The notes beneath the pieces are model-generated. The model was not told the origin of the DNA. It saw nothing but the letters and a program-made list of their open reading frames with translations, and made no database searches. A stretch of 64,000 bases of DNA, from contig NC_089724.1 of NCBI RefSeq assembly GCF_035083965.1, positions 16,858,410 through 16,922,409 on the forward strand, read 5' to 3'. The position numbers and the translations under genes were made by a program. Every line of letters starts with the position of its first letter. The stretch's first letter is position 1. Of this stretch, positions 39,488 to 51,416 are shown piece by piece. This DNA comes from Branchiostoma lanceolatum (taxonomy: Eukaryota; Chordata; Leptocardii; Amphioxiformes; Branchiostomatidae).

Positions 39488-39791
39488 CTTGGGCAGTGCT
39501 GTTTGCAAGCATTCCTCATATGATCTTCTAAGAACTCATTACTGAACCTTTTACAGTGTCCGTGGCCTGTTCCTGCAGTCGTGCTTTATATGTATAACGT
39601 GTTAATGTTTTATCAAGGAGGTTTAATCTAGAGTTGTATAAGGTCTGCGTGCACGACTGATCCGGTGGCTCTTTTTTTTCTTGACAAGTCCTCGTTTGAT
39701 GTTGTCCCAAACTGGTGGCCGTACCAGACTGTCGATTCACATTTATACGGTGATACTGCGTGTACTAATCTTTCTGGGTCATATACTCAGA

Positions 39792-40020
39792 TGTTGAGTA
39801 TATAACCGCACTAGCTAGGGAGAGCAAGGAATGAGGTCTTGACTCAGTGCTTGCCTGTGAGAAGTGATCTAGACAGACGGGTGTCTGCCTGCTTTATTGA
39901 TATCAATCAGTTACAGATGTCCGGCTGGGGTCTCTGTGGAGACCCCCAGCGGATAGATCTTCCTGTGGTTATAACTAACATCTTGCACAGTAAATGTCTA
40001 CTACAATACTCCCCCGTACA
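39792..40020 (-). repeat. 3' LTR of a short minus-strand LTR element
   Basis: This is a direct repeat of 41441-41675, which carries a 6-bp duplication (CCTAGG) near its start. On the minus strand it runs from TGTACGGGGG to TATACTCAACA, has a polyadenylation signal AATAAA (plus 39893-39898), and is preceded by a purine-rich AAAGAAGTGGGGA tract that fits a polypurine tract. These features orient the element. Confidence 0.7.
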
Positions 40021-41440
40021 CTTAGAAGTGGTCCCCACTTCTTTAAAATAACTATTGATGTATGCTCTAAGTATGACAAGTAAAACAGTTGAAAACAGAG
40101 AGGGCGGACACAATAATATAAGCAGAGATGGTAAGATAAACATTGCAAGGCCATAAACGGGCGCGGGTGTGACAAATAATGGACTTCTTCCTGTCATTAC
40201 AGCTAAACAATGATGATATGGTGGAAAAACAGCGGGTCACTATTTTTACATGTGTTTGCCATTGCTGCTCTAGCGACAAGCTGGTGGGAATATATTTGAC
40301 AGACCACTGCATAGAAAACCGTCGGGAGCACAAACAGATGGAGAACAATTGTATTTTTACACGTTACATAGCACAGTAACATTTCCCAAGCAGGGCAGAT
40401 TGATCCGAGGCCATGTAGCTACAACATGAACGTCTCAAGGCATCAAAGAATTTGTACTTCCAGCAAAAATAGGGTAGGCCCGTAGGCAATCGTTCTATTT
40501 AGTTAGGCAAGCACATACAAGTTCAACATCAACATACAAAACAAAAAGGTTTGATAAGGCGTAATCGTTACCCGTAGGCGTACGAAAATGGACCAGGTCA
40601 ACACCTAACTGTTACATACAATTCGTGTACCGTACCTTACTCAGAACCACAAAAGTTCGTAGGTCTTATCTTACGCGGCAAAAGTTCAGTGGTCTTCCTG
40701 GAGCAAGGGAGAATTTCTTTAAAAGTTCGCAGTGAGGATCGCACGGGTCACGTCAGGTCGCAAAGTTCAGATGTTGTGAACAGCAGAGTCTTAGCGGCAA
40801 GCTTCGGTGATATGGCGTAGCGGGGTTCTCATGCCGGGGTCGGCAGTCGACGATCGGCGGCGCGAGGCTCAGCGAGGCTTCCACGGTCCGGGGTCTGTGA
40901 CGGGTCGGCGAGGCTGCAGCGTGGCCGGCTGACGGTCGCAGGCAGGCAGGGTGACCGTGGAAGGTTGCAGGCAGTTGCGGCACGGGGTGGCATCGTCGAT
41001 GGCTCCTCAGTCGGGGCGGGTGGGTTGACTGCAGGGAGACGGCAGCGTGGTCTGCACACGTGGCGGCCGGCGGCTCTGGCTTTAGCGACGGCAGGCAGAG
41101 ATGGCTGGGAACATGGCAGGCGTGGACGGCTGGCCAGCTGGTTTAGAGGACAGCATGCGGGCGTGTTGTACGGTCTAGCTGGGTCTGTTGGCGGTGCGAG
41201 ACGGCGGTAGGCAGGCAGACTACATCTAAACGGACGGCCGGGCGAGGCGGCAGGCTGGGGTCGGCGGTCGACGTGGCACGGCTGCAGGCGTACCATCACA
41301 GCACGGGCGGTGATCGCTCGGGGAGCCGATGGTCTCATCACCGGGCGATACAGGAGGCATGGTAGCGGGCCAAGGCTTTAAGATGGCGTCTTAGCGCAGG
41401 TTCGGCCGCTCGGAAGCGGCAACACACCGCTTGCCACCAG

Positions 41441-41675
41441 TGTTGAGTATATAACCGCACTAGCTAGGCCTAGGGAGAGCAAGGAATGAGGTCTTGACTC
41501 AGTGCTTGCCTGTGAGAAGTGATCTAGACAGACGGGTGTCTGCCTGCTTTATTGATATCAATCAGTTACAGATGTCCGGCTGGGGTCTCTGTGGAGACCC
41601 CCAGCGGATAGATCTTCCTGTGGTTATAACTAACATCTTGCACAGTAAATGTCTACTACAATACTCCCCCGTACT
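41441..41675 (-). repeat. 5' LTR of the short LTR element
   Basis: Matches 39792-40020 apart from a CCTAGG insertion and the last base. Its outer edge runs directly into an open Gag frame on the opposite strand. That frame continues through the LTR, but only by chance, giving an artificially long reading frame. Confidence 0.7.
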
Positions 41676-42462
41676 GGACGACCCAGCGAAGCTGCGCCAC
41701 CTCCCCACCTACCTCACCGGCGCAGCGTTCGGCTACTACACCGAACTTCCGGATGTGACCAAGGCCAACCTTGACCTCCTGCGAGCGGCCATGGTCGGGC
41801 CCTTCGGCCGCCCACAGTTGCTGGAAGAGTTCCGTCGGGCGGCCAACGCAAGGCCAAGGCGCCCGGCGGAAAGCCTCTCGGTCTACGCCGCCGAGATCAA
41901 GCGGCTAGTAAGGCTGGCCTACGACGATTTCAACGACGCCGGGCGGGCCCACATGTCCCTCGACAGGTTCCTGGCCGGCCTCGACCAAGACTTGAAAATC
42001 CGGGTGATGGAGTTCGGCCCCGCCGACATTGACGCAGCCACCCGCCAAGCCGCCATCTGCGAGCAAGCCCGCCACACCGCTGCTCGTGACGTCCAATACG
42101 CCGTGCCCGACCACACCGCGGCCAGGGTGACCTCCACCAGGGCGCCGACACCGGACCTGACAGCCACCGTCGCCACGCTGGCGTCGAAACTGTCAGAAGT
42201 CGTCGACCTTCTCCAGTCCCAGGCCGGCAGCCAGCGACAGTCCGACCGTCACGCCCGTGACCGCCAAGATGACCCTGGACCACCACCCGCCCGACGAGAC
42301 AGCGGCCGTCGCAACGACGACCCTCCCCGCTCGGAGAACCGACGCCGTACGCCACGACGTCCTCGTCGCCCCGTCCGACCAGACGAGCAATGCCATAACT
42401 GCGGAGGGTTCGGCCATTACGCCTTCGACTGCCCGTCCCCACCCCAGGGAAACGGACAGTAG
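41674..42462 (+). pseudogene. Gypsy-type Gag fragment with CCHC zinc knuckle
   Basis: About 262 in-frame codons begin abruptly at the LTR junction (LDDPAKLRHLPTYL) and end after a zinc knuckle. The first part matches the retrotransposon Gag core (AGRAHMSLDRFLAGL, then RQAAICEQAR). A basic, Arg/Pro-rich linker follows, then C-x2-C-x4-H-x4-C at 42391-42432, which binds nucleic acid. The N-terminal portion of Gag is missing. No protease or reverse transcriptase follows; the next coding-like segment, in another frame, resembles the extreme C-terminal tail of pol. It is a broken, deletion-derived copy. GC content is far above its flanks. Confidence 0.8.
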
Positions 42463-42626
42463 CTGACTGCGCGCGCCAGCAGCCAGCTTTTCCCCAGCCC
42501 GACCCCCCTCCACCTCCCGCTCCCGTTCCTGTCCAGCTGCCAGCCGTTCCCGCACCAGCCGTCAGAACGCGATCCGGCCGCATCAGCAGACCCCCTACCC
42601 TCTTTATGGACTTGGACTATAATTAA
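42456..42626 (+). pseudogene. Probable C-terminal tail of the lost pol polyprotein
   Basis: In a frame different from Gag this stretch reads TVADCARQQPAFPQP, a proline-rich run, then VRTRSGRISRPPTLFMDLD and a stop. The TRSGRxSxPP motif is common at the extreme C-terminus of gypsy integrases. It directly overlaps the end of Gag, implying a large internal deletion of pol. The identification rests on a short motif. Confidence 0.5.
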
Positions 42627-43103
42627 TGAACTCAATTCCGCCAAAAGACACTAGATTTCTCAAAGCACTCTCAATGATCAGACGACACATGAATTGTATG
42701 GCCATTTGTACCCTACCATTTTCTTTTATTATTTGTATTTTTGTTGCTTCCATGTAAGAAACTTGTAATATTGAGCTTGTACCGCCGTTGCCATGTTGTG
42801 TTCATGAAGGACACTACTTCTGTATACATGTGTTAGTGTATGGAATGTACGATATTGTAGTTTTGTACTACCGCTCTTGTAATAGCGACCTTATTCTTTT
42901 GCATTGTTTGTTAAGATGCCTATTGTTTATTTTCCATGTATTTTGTGCCCACGTGTGACCTCCCATTGCGTACTACGTTAGCCTTGCCCGGTTGTTATTG
43001 TTATTGTTGCTCTTTCGTTCAGCCAACCCGTGGCTATCGCCTCCGCCGGCTCCCTGTAATTAAACTGTGGAGTCGGGACGCCTCCAGATTAGGGGAGGGC
43101 CAG

Positions 43104-43268
43104 TGTAGTATTCACCAAATATGGGGGGATGACACAATTGACATCTGGGACGAGTTAGGGCACAGTCCCTGTCTAATAAACCTCCGGCCATGTGGTCCGG
43201 AGTCAGTCTGAAGTCCATCTCCGTGTGTGCGGCTATGCCTCTCTTAGCCTAGTTATCGCTACATAACA
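43104..43268 (+). repeat. Putative 3' LTR of the Gag-bearing element
   Basis: The sequence starts TGTAGTATTCACC and ends GCTACATAACA, so it has TG...CA ends. It contains AATAAA (43175-43180) and is preceded by the purine-rich ATTAGGGGAGGGCCAG (43088-43103), a polypurine-tract candidate. No matching 5' LTR is in the window, so this rests on structure alone. Confidence 0.5.
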
Positions 43269-43320
43269 CAGATACTGTAATGTGATATACGCCAGCATCA
43301 ACCGCCCACACCTGTTACCT

Positions 43321-43470
43321 GCTCCAAGCAGATGTTAGGGTAGAAAATCGTAACATTTCCTGATCTGCAGTTTTTTTGCTGACATCGACACTATTCAGTA
43401 GCCAGTACGTCAGTCAAAAACAGCAGCTAAGAAGACGTTACGATTTTCTACTCCAACACCTGCTGAAAGA
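43321..43470. mobile_element. Foldback element, CTCCAAGCAGATGTT family
   Basis: GCTCCAAGCAGATGTTAGGG on the left and CTCCAACACCTGCTGAAAG on the right are inverted ends. The inner arms TAGAAAATCGTAAC and GTTACGATTTTCTA pair perfectly. The right end is partly degraded. Confidence 0.75.
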
Positions 43471-46400
43471 TTAACGTACGCTGCCAACTACTGCCTGATG
43501 CTGCCCAACTACCGATTACTCTGTTAATGAACAGAGCCTATAGGAAGAACAACAAAACTCACCTTGAACAGACTAGGCTGATTTTCATAATGTGTAAACA
43601 AGGCGGTGCGTAAAGTGAGGTTTTGTCGATTGATTACTGCTTTTTTCTGTCTTCGACTTCACTCTCCGAATGAGATGGGGCAAACGTCATACTATGAAAA
43701 GTATATATGGATTTGTATCAGTACCATTTCGCAGAAAATTTCCCAAGATTTGCTTTTTGAAAGTCTGAGAGGATCAAAATGGCGGCTGTCTCCTATCACT
43801 TTCCTTACCACAGCCTACACCCCTCAGGCACACGGCCGAGAAACAAGTCACGTGATGTTGTCAAGGTCAGTCAGGCGGCAATATAAATCATGAGACGCCA
43901 TCTTGCCGCTAGCAAAGGGCAGCGTTTCAACAGGATCTACTAGCGTTCAGAACAGAAATCACTTCGTCTGGAATTCGAAACACCGTAATTCGTTTGGAAA
44001 CAAGGTTCAGATTTGTGCGCACACCAGCTAAGTATTGAGTTTGGCATGAAAGCGTCTCGATCAAAATGTAGAGCTGTATAAAATACTCTGCCAGTCTCTC
44101 TAAATAGTACAGATTTGCCAAAGTAGGGAGAATAATTTTCCATGGGAGTTGGTCGGTCAAAGAAGATTCAGCTATCCTTCTTTGTTTGCCAATTTTTATC
44201 GTTTATTTCAGCCATAACGTTATACACCCACGTGAAGCTAGTTGTGCATGCACAACTTGATAGCGGTTCTAGGGACCTGGCATATATTGTAGGGGACGGA
44301 CCAATAATGGTGACGGGGTGGACTACGTTGAAGGGATAAATCTGCAATCTGTAAGTCGTGCAATAACACATAAGATATATTCTACCAACTTTCCGACTTC
44401 TGGGGAAAACAAAGCAAATTCATGTTCAGGTTAAGTTTCAATGGCTACACAATGGTAAGATATTGTGTACGAGAACTGTTGTTGTTGTTCGTCCGTCGTA
44501 GTCGAGAACTACGTACTGCATATACATGTATATATCAGAGTAAAGATGGCGATCTGTCAGACACTCCGATTTTACCGGTGGAGATCCGATCGGAGTCTCT
44601 GTCGACACACTCCGATCAGGATGCCAGGATGTCTCCTATTTATAAATCCTAAATTTCAAGTCAATCCATTGATCTAAAGTAACATCGAGGTTGAAAAGTT
44701 CTGCCTTTATGGGAATATCTTACAGATTCCAATTATTGTTACTTTTAGCCCATCTGTTTTTAAAGAGAAGCAGATACATGTATACCATATTCAATAAAGT
44801 TCACTCCAGAAACGTCAGTACAACGTGATTCAGTTATTTTAGTCTATCGTGCGATTTAATGATGGTACACAGTACTAGTGCGATTTGATTGGGACTATTA
44901 TTAATATTTCTAAAACATGCCTAGATAGACAAATACGTAAAGACATGGCGTTTCGAGTGATTATTGATTCTGATCGTCAACAGGAGACAAGGAAGACAAG
45001 GAAGACACTTACTACCATGATAGAAGTTATGTATATGTCAGGGTAGATATTGCAATCTGGCAGAATCGGAGAATAGAGATCCTGATAGAGATTATGAAGA
45101 TGTAATACAACATTATTTTTAAGGAAAATCAATTAGCTCAATGACTAAACATTTAAGAAAAATCAATAAGCTCAATGATTAAACATGTAATAGCACAAAA
45201 CAACACTATACATCAACAGGGAAGCAATGATATGAATAATACTGGCGTCATCGCACATTACCTTTGTTAATCTAAAATTGATTAGATAAAGCTAATCCAT
45301 TCATAATACAACAAGATATAGAGCATTGATAAGAAACACATATTGGTAGGTGACAAAAATAAAGGATGACAGAAAAATTGAAATATCATTATGGCTTCCC
45401 ATAGTTTGATTTGATCATTATGAACAGTAAAAAAATTGTCTGTCACCGTGTCACGTTTAGACTTTTGATTTTTTTTCCCTCGAAGCAAGGACATTATATA
45501 GTGCACAGTCTGCCCTTGCTGGACTCCCTATAGCCTTATTTGTTTTTATCTCCAGCACATGATCATGACACATCAGTAGAAATCATAGATATTAGCTACA
45601 AACAGACAATAACCACACGGTCTGTTATACAATGATCCTTTTTGGGGCTAGCCGGCTATTAGGACATAGGCCGGACAAACATTAGATGACAATCGTCAGA
45701 ACGAAAGACAGCAACAATTGCTCACAAAGCGCATGATTGTTGTCGCACTTTGACATTTCTATTTGTGTCATGATTTGACGATCCTGTTGTCATTACTGAA
45801 CACTCTAAATGGCACAGCAGTCATCTTCAACTGAGGTAAAACTCATGTACACATATGGGCGGATGGTAGTATCGGTTTGATAAGACAAGCTTGACTGTCG
45901 GTACCTCGGTTGTGGACTCCCTCCGGCTGTTTTGTTTCAGTTACCGTTTTATCATTACATTATCATTTCTTATTACGAGCCTTTAAGAAATGATAAAGTC
46001 TACAACGGAGCCCAAATCTGTAACGTCGGGAGAGATGACTTCCGATAACCCGAACACCTGTTGGGTCGACACCATAGCCGCGGGTCTATCCGGGCAGACA
46101 CAATGAGCTTCGTAGAAAATTGTCGCCTTCGATTACTTCGAATCCTCATTAATTACATGCAGCACGTTTCCTGGTGTCGTCATAATGGGGAGTGTAGATC
46201 AAGAGTAATATTTTTTTACTTGTCCTGAATTAACGCCCATTTCCCTCTGCGGAGGCCTATGAGACAAATAAATGATTTTCATGGAAGTCTAGGATTCAAA
46301 GATATAACTTTCCACAAAGTCCATTGTGCCCAATGCCTGTTTGGTGCGTTTCTCTCTTCTTGGCTATAGTTATTCCTCTCAGAGTTCTCTCTCTCTCTGG

Positions 46401-46655
46401 TCAAACACTAGTTTCGTGTGAAACCACATTTTCTAAACCTCCAGACTCGCTGACGAAAAGGAGAAAGCATGTAGGAATCTCGTATCACCATGGTTACCGG
46501 CTAAACAAACAAGGCTAATGACCTGCGCCTTGGGCCGACCGTGGGAGGGGGAATGTCGAGTCCACTAGACTCCAGCCTGGACACGCGCGCGGCCGAAACG
46601 CTTCAAATTCAACGGAAAACGTCGTAAGTCAGGGAATTGTAAGTAGTTTGTCAGT

Positions 46656-46791
46656 AATCACCAAGCAGATGTTGGGGGGGGGGGGGCAAAATCGTTACAT
46701 TTTCCTAGCTTTGACGAGGCAAGTTGTGACAGAAACTGGCAGCTAGGAAAATGTACTGATGATCTTGCCTCCCAACATCTGCTGGGGATTT
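46656..46791. mobile_element. Foldback element, CCAAGCAGATGTTGGG family
   Basis: ACCAAGCAGATGTTGGG on the left and CCCAACATCTGCTGGGGAT on the right are inverted ends. The inner arms contain ACATTTTCCTAGC and GCTAGGAAAATGT. A run of about 13 G follows the left end. Confidence 0.75.
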
Positions 46792-47107
46792 CTAATATTT
46801 TGTTTGTTTGTCAATGGATCTTAGAGAAGATGTGTGGCGAAGGTGGTAAGACAAATATGCACCACCGGAGAGACATAGGAAATGCTGCACAATAAGGCGT
46901 AGCCAAACGTCTGCTTGTATGAGCTTACTATAGTCTATTTCGCAGAAATGCACGGTTGATCCTGGACTGACGACAACCTGATCTACTGCCCTGGGAACGA
47001 CACCACACTGACCACTGCCCCGGGTAGGGAACGGGTTTTCTCTGAGTGAAAAACTTGCACCGAAAGTCACTGACATATGTCAGAAAATATATAGTACCTG
47101 AATGTTT

Positions 47108-47532
47108 TGTTTGAAAAACTCATGATTTTAGGTTCCTCGGGAATAGATTGATTTGCATATCTTCAAGTGAAAAAGCTTTCAAACTTTTTTGCGCGTGAAA
47201 ATCACTTGAATTTGTCAGAAATACATGGAAAATTTACTCGTATACTATAGGTAGTTTATTGTAAAATGTTACAACATGGACCTTTTCTCCATTCTAACTT
47301 ATAAGCTATCTCTACTATTTTCTCAAGCAGATTCAATTTTTTGTGCGTGAAAGCTTGACCGTAGAAACCTAAAACACTAAAAATGGACCATGTTTTGTCA
47401 AACAGACTCAAAGGCAACAATACCTCTTTATCCCATTTCAAGTAATTTTTCCAACTTTTGAGTTTAAAACAGCAATATACACTTGCAATCGGCTAGTTTG
47501 CATATTCCAGGCCTTTTCACGCGCAGAAAATC
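47108..47532. repeat. Dispersed repeat with GCGTGAAA motifs, copy 1
   Basis: It contains TTTTTTGCGCGTGAAAATCA on one side and CTTTTCACGCGCAGAAAATC on the other. Its segment ATTGTAAAATGTTACAAC...CTCAAGCAGATTC reappears reverse-complemented at about 61415-61500, so it is homologous to the larger copy at 61012-61795. Confidence 0.6.
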
Positions 47533-47739
47533 ACTACCCTCGGGTCTATCCGGACAGACACAAAAGACTTCCTAGAAAATTGACCATCGAGTGACAGGAG
47601 AGAAAGCACGCGCCTGTGGTGTCCTCAATTTGTCCAAGTAAACCGGGTCACCCGTACTCTTCTCGATAAGGCACAATAGGCTTCCAGGAAAATTTTATCT
47701 TCACCTTCTGGGCTTCACTAGTCGACAAAAATGGGCGGA

Positions 47740-47790
47740 TTAGATTAAGGTCACAGGTTCAAACCCCGGTCGGGTCATGCAAAAACCCAC
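47740..47790 (+). repeat. tRNA-like SINE fragment
   Basis: GGTTCAAACCCC (47756-47767) fits an RNA polymerase III B box and is followed by GGTCGGGTCATGC. No complete A box or cloverleaf could be drawn, so it is not called as a tRNA gene. Confidence 0.3.
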
Positions 47791-48238
47791 TTTATATATC
47801 AGAAAGAGGAACACCCCCCTCCGAATGAAACGCTATTGGTGGCCAAACTCACCTGACTAATACTAGTATTCTCCGTATAGCCATCGTAGATAGAGACAAG
47901 GCTGCACGCCTATATACAGAAAGTTGTGGAAATGATTTTAACTTTCAACTCAAGATTACCTTGTGTCGTCATAGTTGAAAGTGTAGCATGTTAGCAACTC
48001 TTCCCCCTGGGATTTTTTGCCTCTGTGCTTTTACATCTACTTACATTTGTATTTTAACAAGCGGTTTGTCACTAGATTGAAGAGTGTGTTTACCGTAACA
48101 GTAGATCCAAACCAAACACATTTTCCTCCGATGAATCATTCGGCGCAGTAACAAGACTGACCTAAGATCATCCGGATAATTTTTGGCGAGATCTAGAAAG
48201 TCAATATGAACTTTTTCCAGGAAGGAGGGAGCTAGTGT

Positions 48239-48428
48239 AATCTCCAAGCAGATGTTCGGACAGAATATCGTGACGTTGTCTACCTTTCCCATGCAACGTG
48301 TGTTAGAAAATTACCAAGGCTATTGACAGGAGGTTCCCCAATCCTAACCTAAAGTTGACAATTCAAAATCCACAAATCTGGCAGCCGCAAACCCGTTCGC
48401 TCTTCGTTCCCAATATCTGCTTGGAGAT
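48239..48428. mobile_element. Foldback element, TCTCCAAGCAGATGTT family
   Basis: AATCTCCAAGCAGATGTTCG on the left and CCAATATCTGCTTGGAGAT on the right are inverted ends 190 bp apart. The interior is mostly diverged. Confidence 0.7.
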
Positions 48429-51225
48429 GCGCTCGGTATTTTCCGTAACCGTCCTTGACATGACAGAACACTTTCTCGTCTGAAGCATGACCTCAAGCAT
48501 TTCTTTTTGGACTACCGTGACCCTCTCCGTCCTGACATTTCTAGTTAGCTCACAGTGCCCCCTGACATTTAATGTTGGCCCACCTATGTTTTGGTCAGCC
48601 CACGTTTCATGAGTCACCAACAAACCAAAAGAACTTGCAGTCCAACGTAAAACTAGTAGCTGTTTAGGGACCGTGCGATATTCCCTCTAGGGGAGGGCTG
48701 GTTGTCAGTGTCAATCAGACTATCAATTTTCCCTGGTCCTCACTCAGGCAGATAAAAGACTCATTGGCTCTCCACCAAAGGCCAAAACATCTTCCGTTGC
48801 CATTCCCCTGCCCTTTTCTGCATCTCTCACCTCTGATCACAAGCTCCAGCCTCCAAACATCGTATACTCTATAGTCTGTTTTGTTGGTTGCAGACAATGC
48901 CAATAGAAATATAATGAAGATAATCTATTTGTTAATACATGTATGATGTATGTCTTGTCACAAGTATTGAAAAATCATTGTTATACTTTGGGTCAAACAA
49001 TGACACCTATTCTACTCACCCCTTCCACCCACAAGTAATCTTTACGATTTTGTCTACCCTCCCACAGAATATTATCATCAGCAACTGCAGACACTTCCTT
49101 GAGCAATACTCTCAAACTTTTCCAGACCAAAATAAAGTCTGGCATTGCAATTTTCTCTTGTTATGTCGTTGGTATGTGATCATGACCTTCAAGGCTGGAG
49201 TGTCTTACTCATATGTCATGACATTTGTCTTGTAACACAGCAGACCCTTCAAAAATTCTTCAGTCAACTATGTCCCACCTCTTTATGTCTGTTCTAATGA
49301 CTCAGTGTGCGACTGTTGTAGGTCAAGTGTAACATTACTGTGTTTTGTCACTCATAGACAACAGATGTGCCAATTATGAGTCAACCTAGGATCTGTGTTA
49401 AAGTCTTAAGTCATGGCTGTAGGGAGGACGACTTACCCCACCCACTTCAAGAGGACGTCTGGCTTTCTTACAGTGACAAATGCTCTACATTATCAAACAG
49501 TGGTGAACAGTTTTATGCATTTACTGCAACCTTTTTTGTCATGAGACATGTACAGCCAAATTTGGACAGTTTACTTAGTGGTGGTTGAGAAGTGAACAAA
49601 GCTAGTATTAAGATAACTAGAGATTATAAGTAATCACAATGACTACTAGTATACAATGGAGGCTAAAATTTATTTTCTAACCTCCTTGATTATACAGTTT
49701 GCTTCCCAAATAACTTTTTTTAAAGTTGTGGTGCCAGTTCCGAGATGGCTACAATGTTCACTGCAATGCCTTTGGCTGAATTCAACTTAATTACCAAGTG
49801 GTAGGAATCAAGAACTGGAAGTATGATTTGTAAGGTCTGATGTCCACTAACATCAGAAGGGTGCATATATTTTGTACAAACATCTTTCTTTATCAAAAGA
49901 ATAATACTTATCATGGTTGAATGTTATCAGGAACTCTTTCATCGGTGTCATTGGTAACAAAAGCACTTACATAGAGGGTCACAAAAATACAACAGGGCAT
50001 GGCTGAGTCTTCCTTTTATTGCACATAGCTGACCACCAGTCTTACTGGACACTCTTATCATAGCAAATATTGAGCATCTAAGGTAAAAGCAGTCATACAT
50101 CAGAATTGGTGGGTGGGTAAAACTCAGGAGGAGCAAAGTACCCCAAGTTACCACCTTAAAAGCAACAGGTGGGTATCTAGCTTAGATTCTTTGTCAGTGT
50201 ATGTATGTACATGTATGTATATATTAGTTATTATAAAGATATAGTTTCTTGCATAAAGATCACCAGCTAGAGTGAGTCTATACATACGTGCAGAACTCCA
50301 AAATATGAATAGAACACTTTGGTCATTTTCTATAGATATATGAATATACACAACTTCTTTGATTAGAGCCAGAATATAATATTGAAAAGCGAAATGCCAT
50401 GTATCATTTCTGTTTTCAAAGTCTGGATTTCCATTTCTCAGATAGTATACCCGCCTAAATAACAACTAAGTGCAATGGGCACACAATCAATACTAAGATT
50501 CAAAAGACGTCTGACCAAAGTTCTGACCATTCCTAAATCTTGGACTGACAAAAATCTGGACATTCCAACGCCAATCAAATGAAACCATGCAAGAAAAGTG
50601 TTCCCAGTAGAATTTTCCCAAAATTTGGGATGTCAGAAAAACATGAAAGTCGGCACAAGTCCTCATCAGTACCAGCATTAATGATACTATTTTAGGCAGA
50701 AGTGGGCCCAGCAACATACATTAGAGACAGGCAAATCAAATTACCAGCACAACTGACGTCATCCCGGCCAGGTTCACTGTCTAATAATGTCCGCTGGGCC
50801 CAAATCTAATGACGCAGAAAACAACACAGACCGGCTAACGATTTTCCAGCCATTTTTGCTGCACATCAAAGTGGTAATTAGATTGGCCTGCCTTTCGGCG
50901 TTGTCCTTTGGGAATGGAAGAAACCAATATGAGAATACATGAATGACTTTGTTTTGTATCCATGTCTAACCTGTCTGGAATTCAGAAAAACAACCTCCAA
51001 ATTTGCCCAAATCACCTGCAAATTTGTCAATATTTCACCAGTTTTGGAAGGAACCTGTTTTTAGCTCAAAAAGCTGATGTTGGAAATTGGAATAAAACAA
51101 CTACTATTTCTAATGCTTAGTGTCGGATAAAAGCTTACAGTTTCAACCATAACTTTTGGAATTTTTAATGCGTTTGTTTTAACACATTTCCAGCTAGGGC
51201 TATCTTTGGGCCTTTTTGCAAAATT

Positions 51226-51416
51226 TTACTCTTTGTTTTCTGCTGTAAATTCTGTAGCAGCCACAGGGCCTTCAAGGTCAGCTGCAAACGCTGGAAGGTC
51301 AAACTGCCCGCGACCATTGCTGTTCAAGGTCTTGTCCTGGCCTGGTTGCAGGCGGTAGAGGAAGAACTGGTAGCGATGTGGACCAGATCGTCCAGGTGGT
51401 GTTGGATCTGCGTAAC
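51226..51416 (-). other. PEBP4: PEBP4-like alternative terminal exon 4B (no ER tail)
   Basis: It follows a strong pyrimidine-rich acceptor (cctcctctccgttgctag) and begins with two bases completing a Ser codon, in the same phase as 4A. It reads YADPTPPGRSGPHRYQF, ends TEFTAENKE and stops. No retention signal is present, so this isoform should be secreted. A minus-strand ATTAAA (51164-51169) lies 57 bases past the stop. Confidence 0.8.

Larger units (their letters stand above)
39792..41675 (-). mobile_element. Non-autonomous LTR retrotransposon, about 1.9 kb
   Basis: Two LTR-like direct repeats of 229 and 235 bp bound a 1.4-kb interior. On the minus strand the interior starts cTGGTGGCAAGCGGTGTG, a TGG-initial primer-binding-site candidate. 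It then has a GC-rich leader including ATGCCTCCTGTATCGCCC, AT-rich DNA and a polypurine-like tract. No protease, reverse transcriptase or integrase is encoded. The 5' LTR lacks its terminal TG (CAGTACGGGG instead of TGTACGGGG), and no target duplication was found, so that junction is rearranged. Confidence 0.6.
43269..51160. other. Gene desert between EGR and PEBP4-like: no gene seen
   Basis: No coding sequence is recognised. Contents: three foldbacks (43321, 46656, 48239), a GCGTGAAA-type dispersed repeat (47108-47532), a tRNA-like B-box fragment (47756), two diverged copies of a repeat with GGGTCTATCCGG and CAGACACAA (46083-46210 and 47541-47640), and a short tandem duplication at about 45121-45186. 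Confidence 0.5.

Noticed and set aside
39337-39531. Identical peptides on both strands near 39.4 kb, suggesting a duplicated gene
   Set aside because: Caused by the 208-bp palindrome.
40829-41341. 170-codon minus-strand frame rich in Pro, Arg and Ala
   Set aside because: It lies in the GC-rich leader of the short LTR element and has no domain; composition alone keeps it open. It could be a frameshifted Gag leader but cannot be supported.
41494-41673. N-terminal 60 codons of the long frame preceding Gag
   Set aside because: The same peptide is read at 39839 from the other LTR, so it is LTR sequence fortuitously in frame with Gag.
49367-49588. 73-codon frame between EGR and the PEBP4-like gene
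   Set aside because: Isolated, with no family resemblance and no neighbouring splice-compatible exon.
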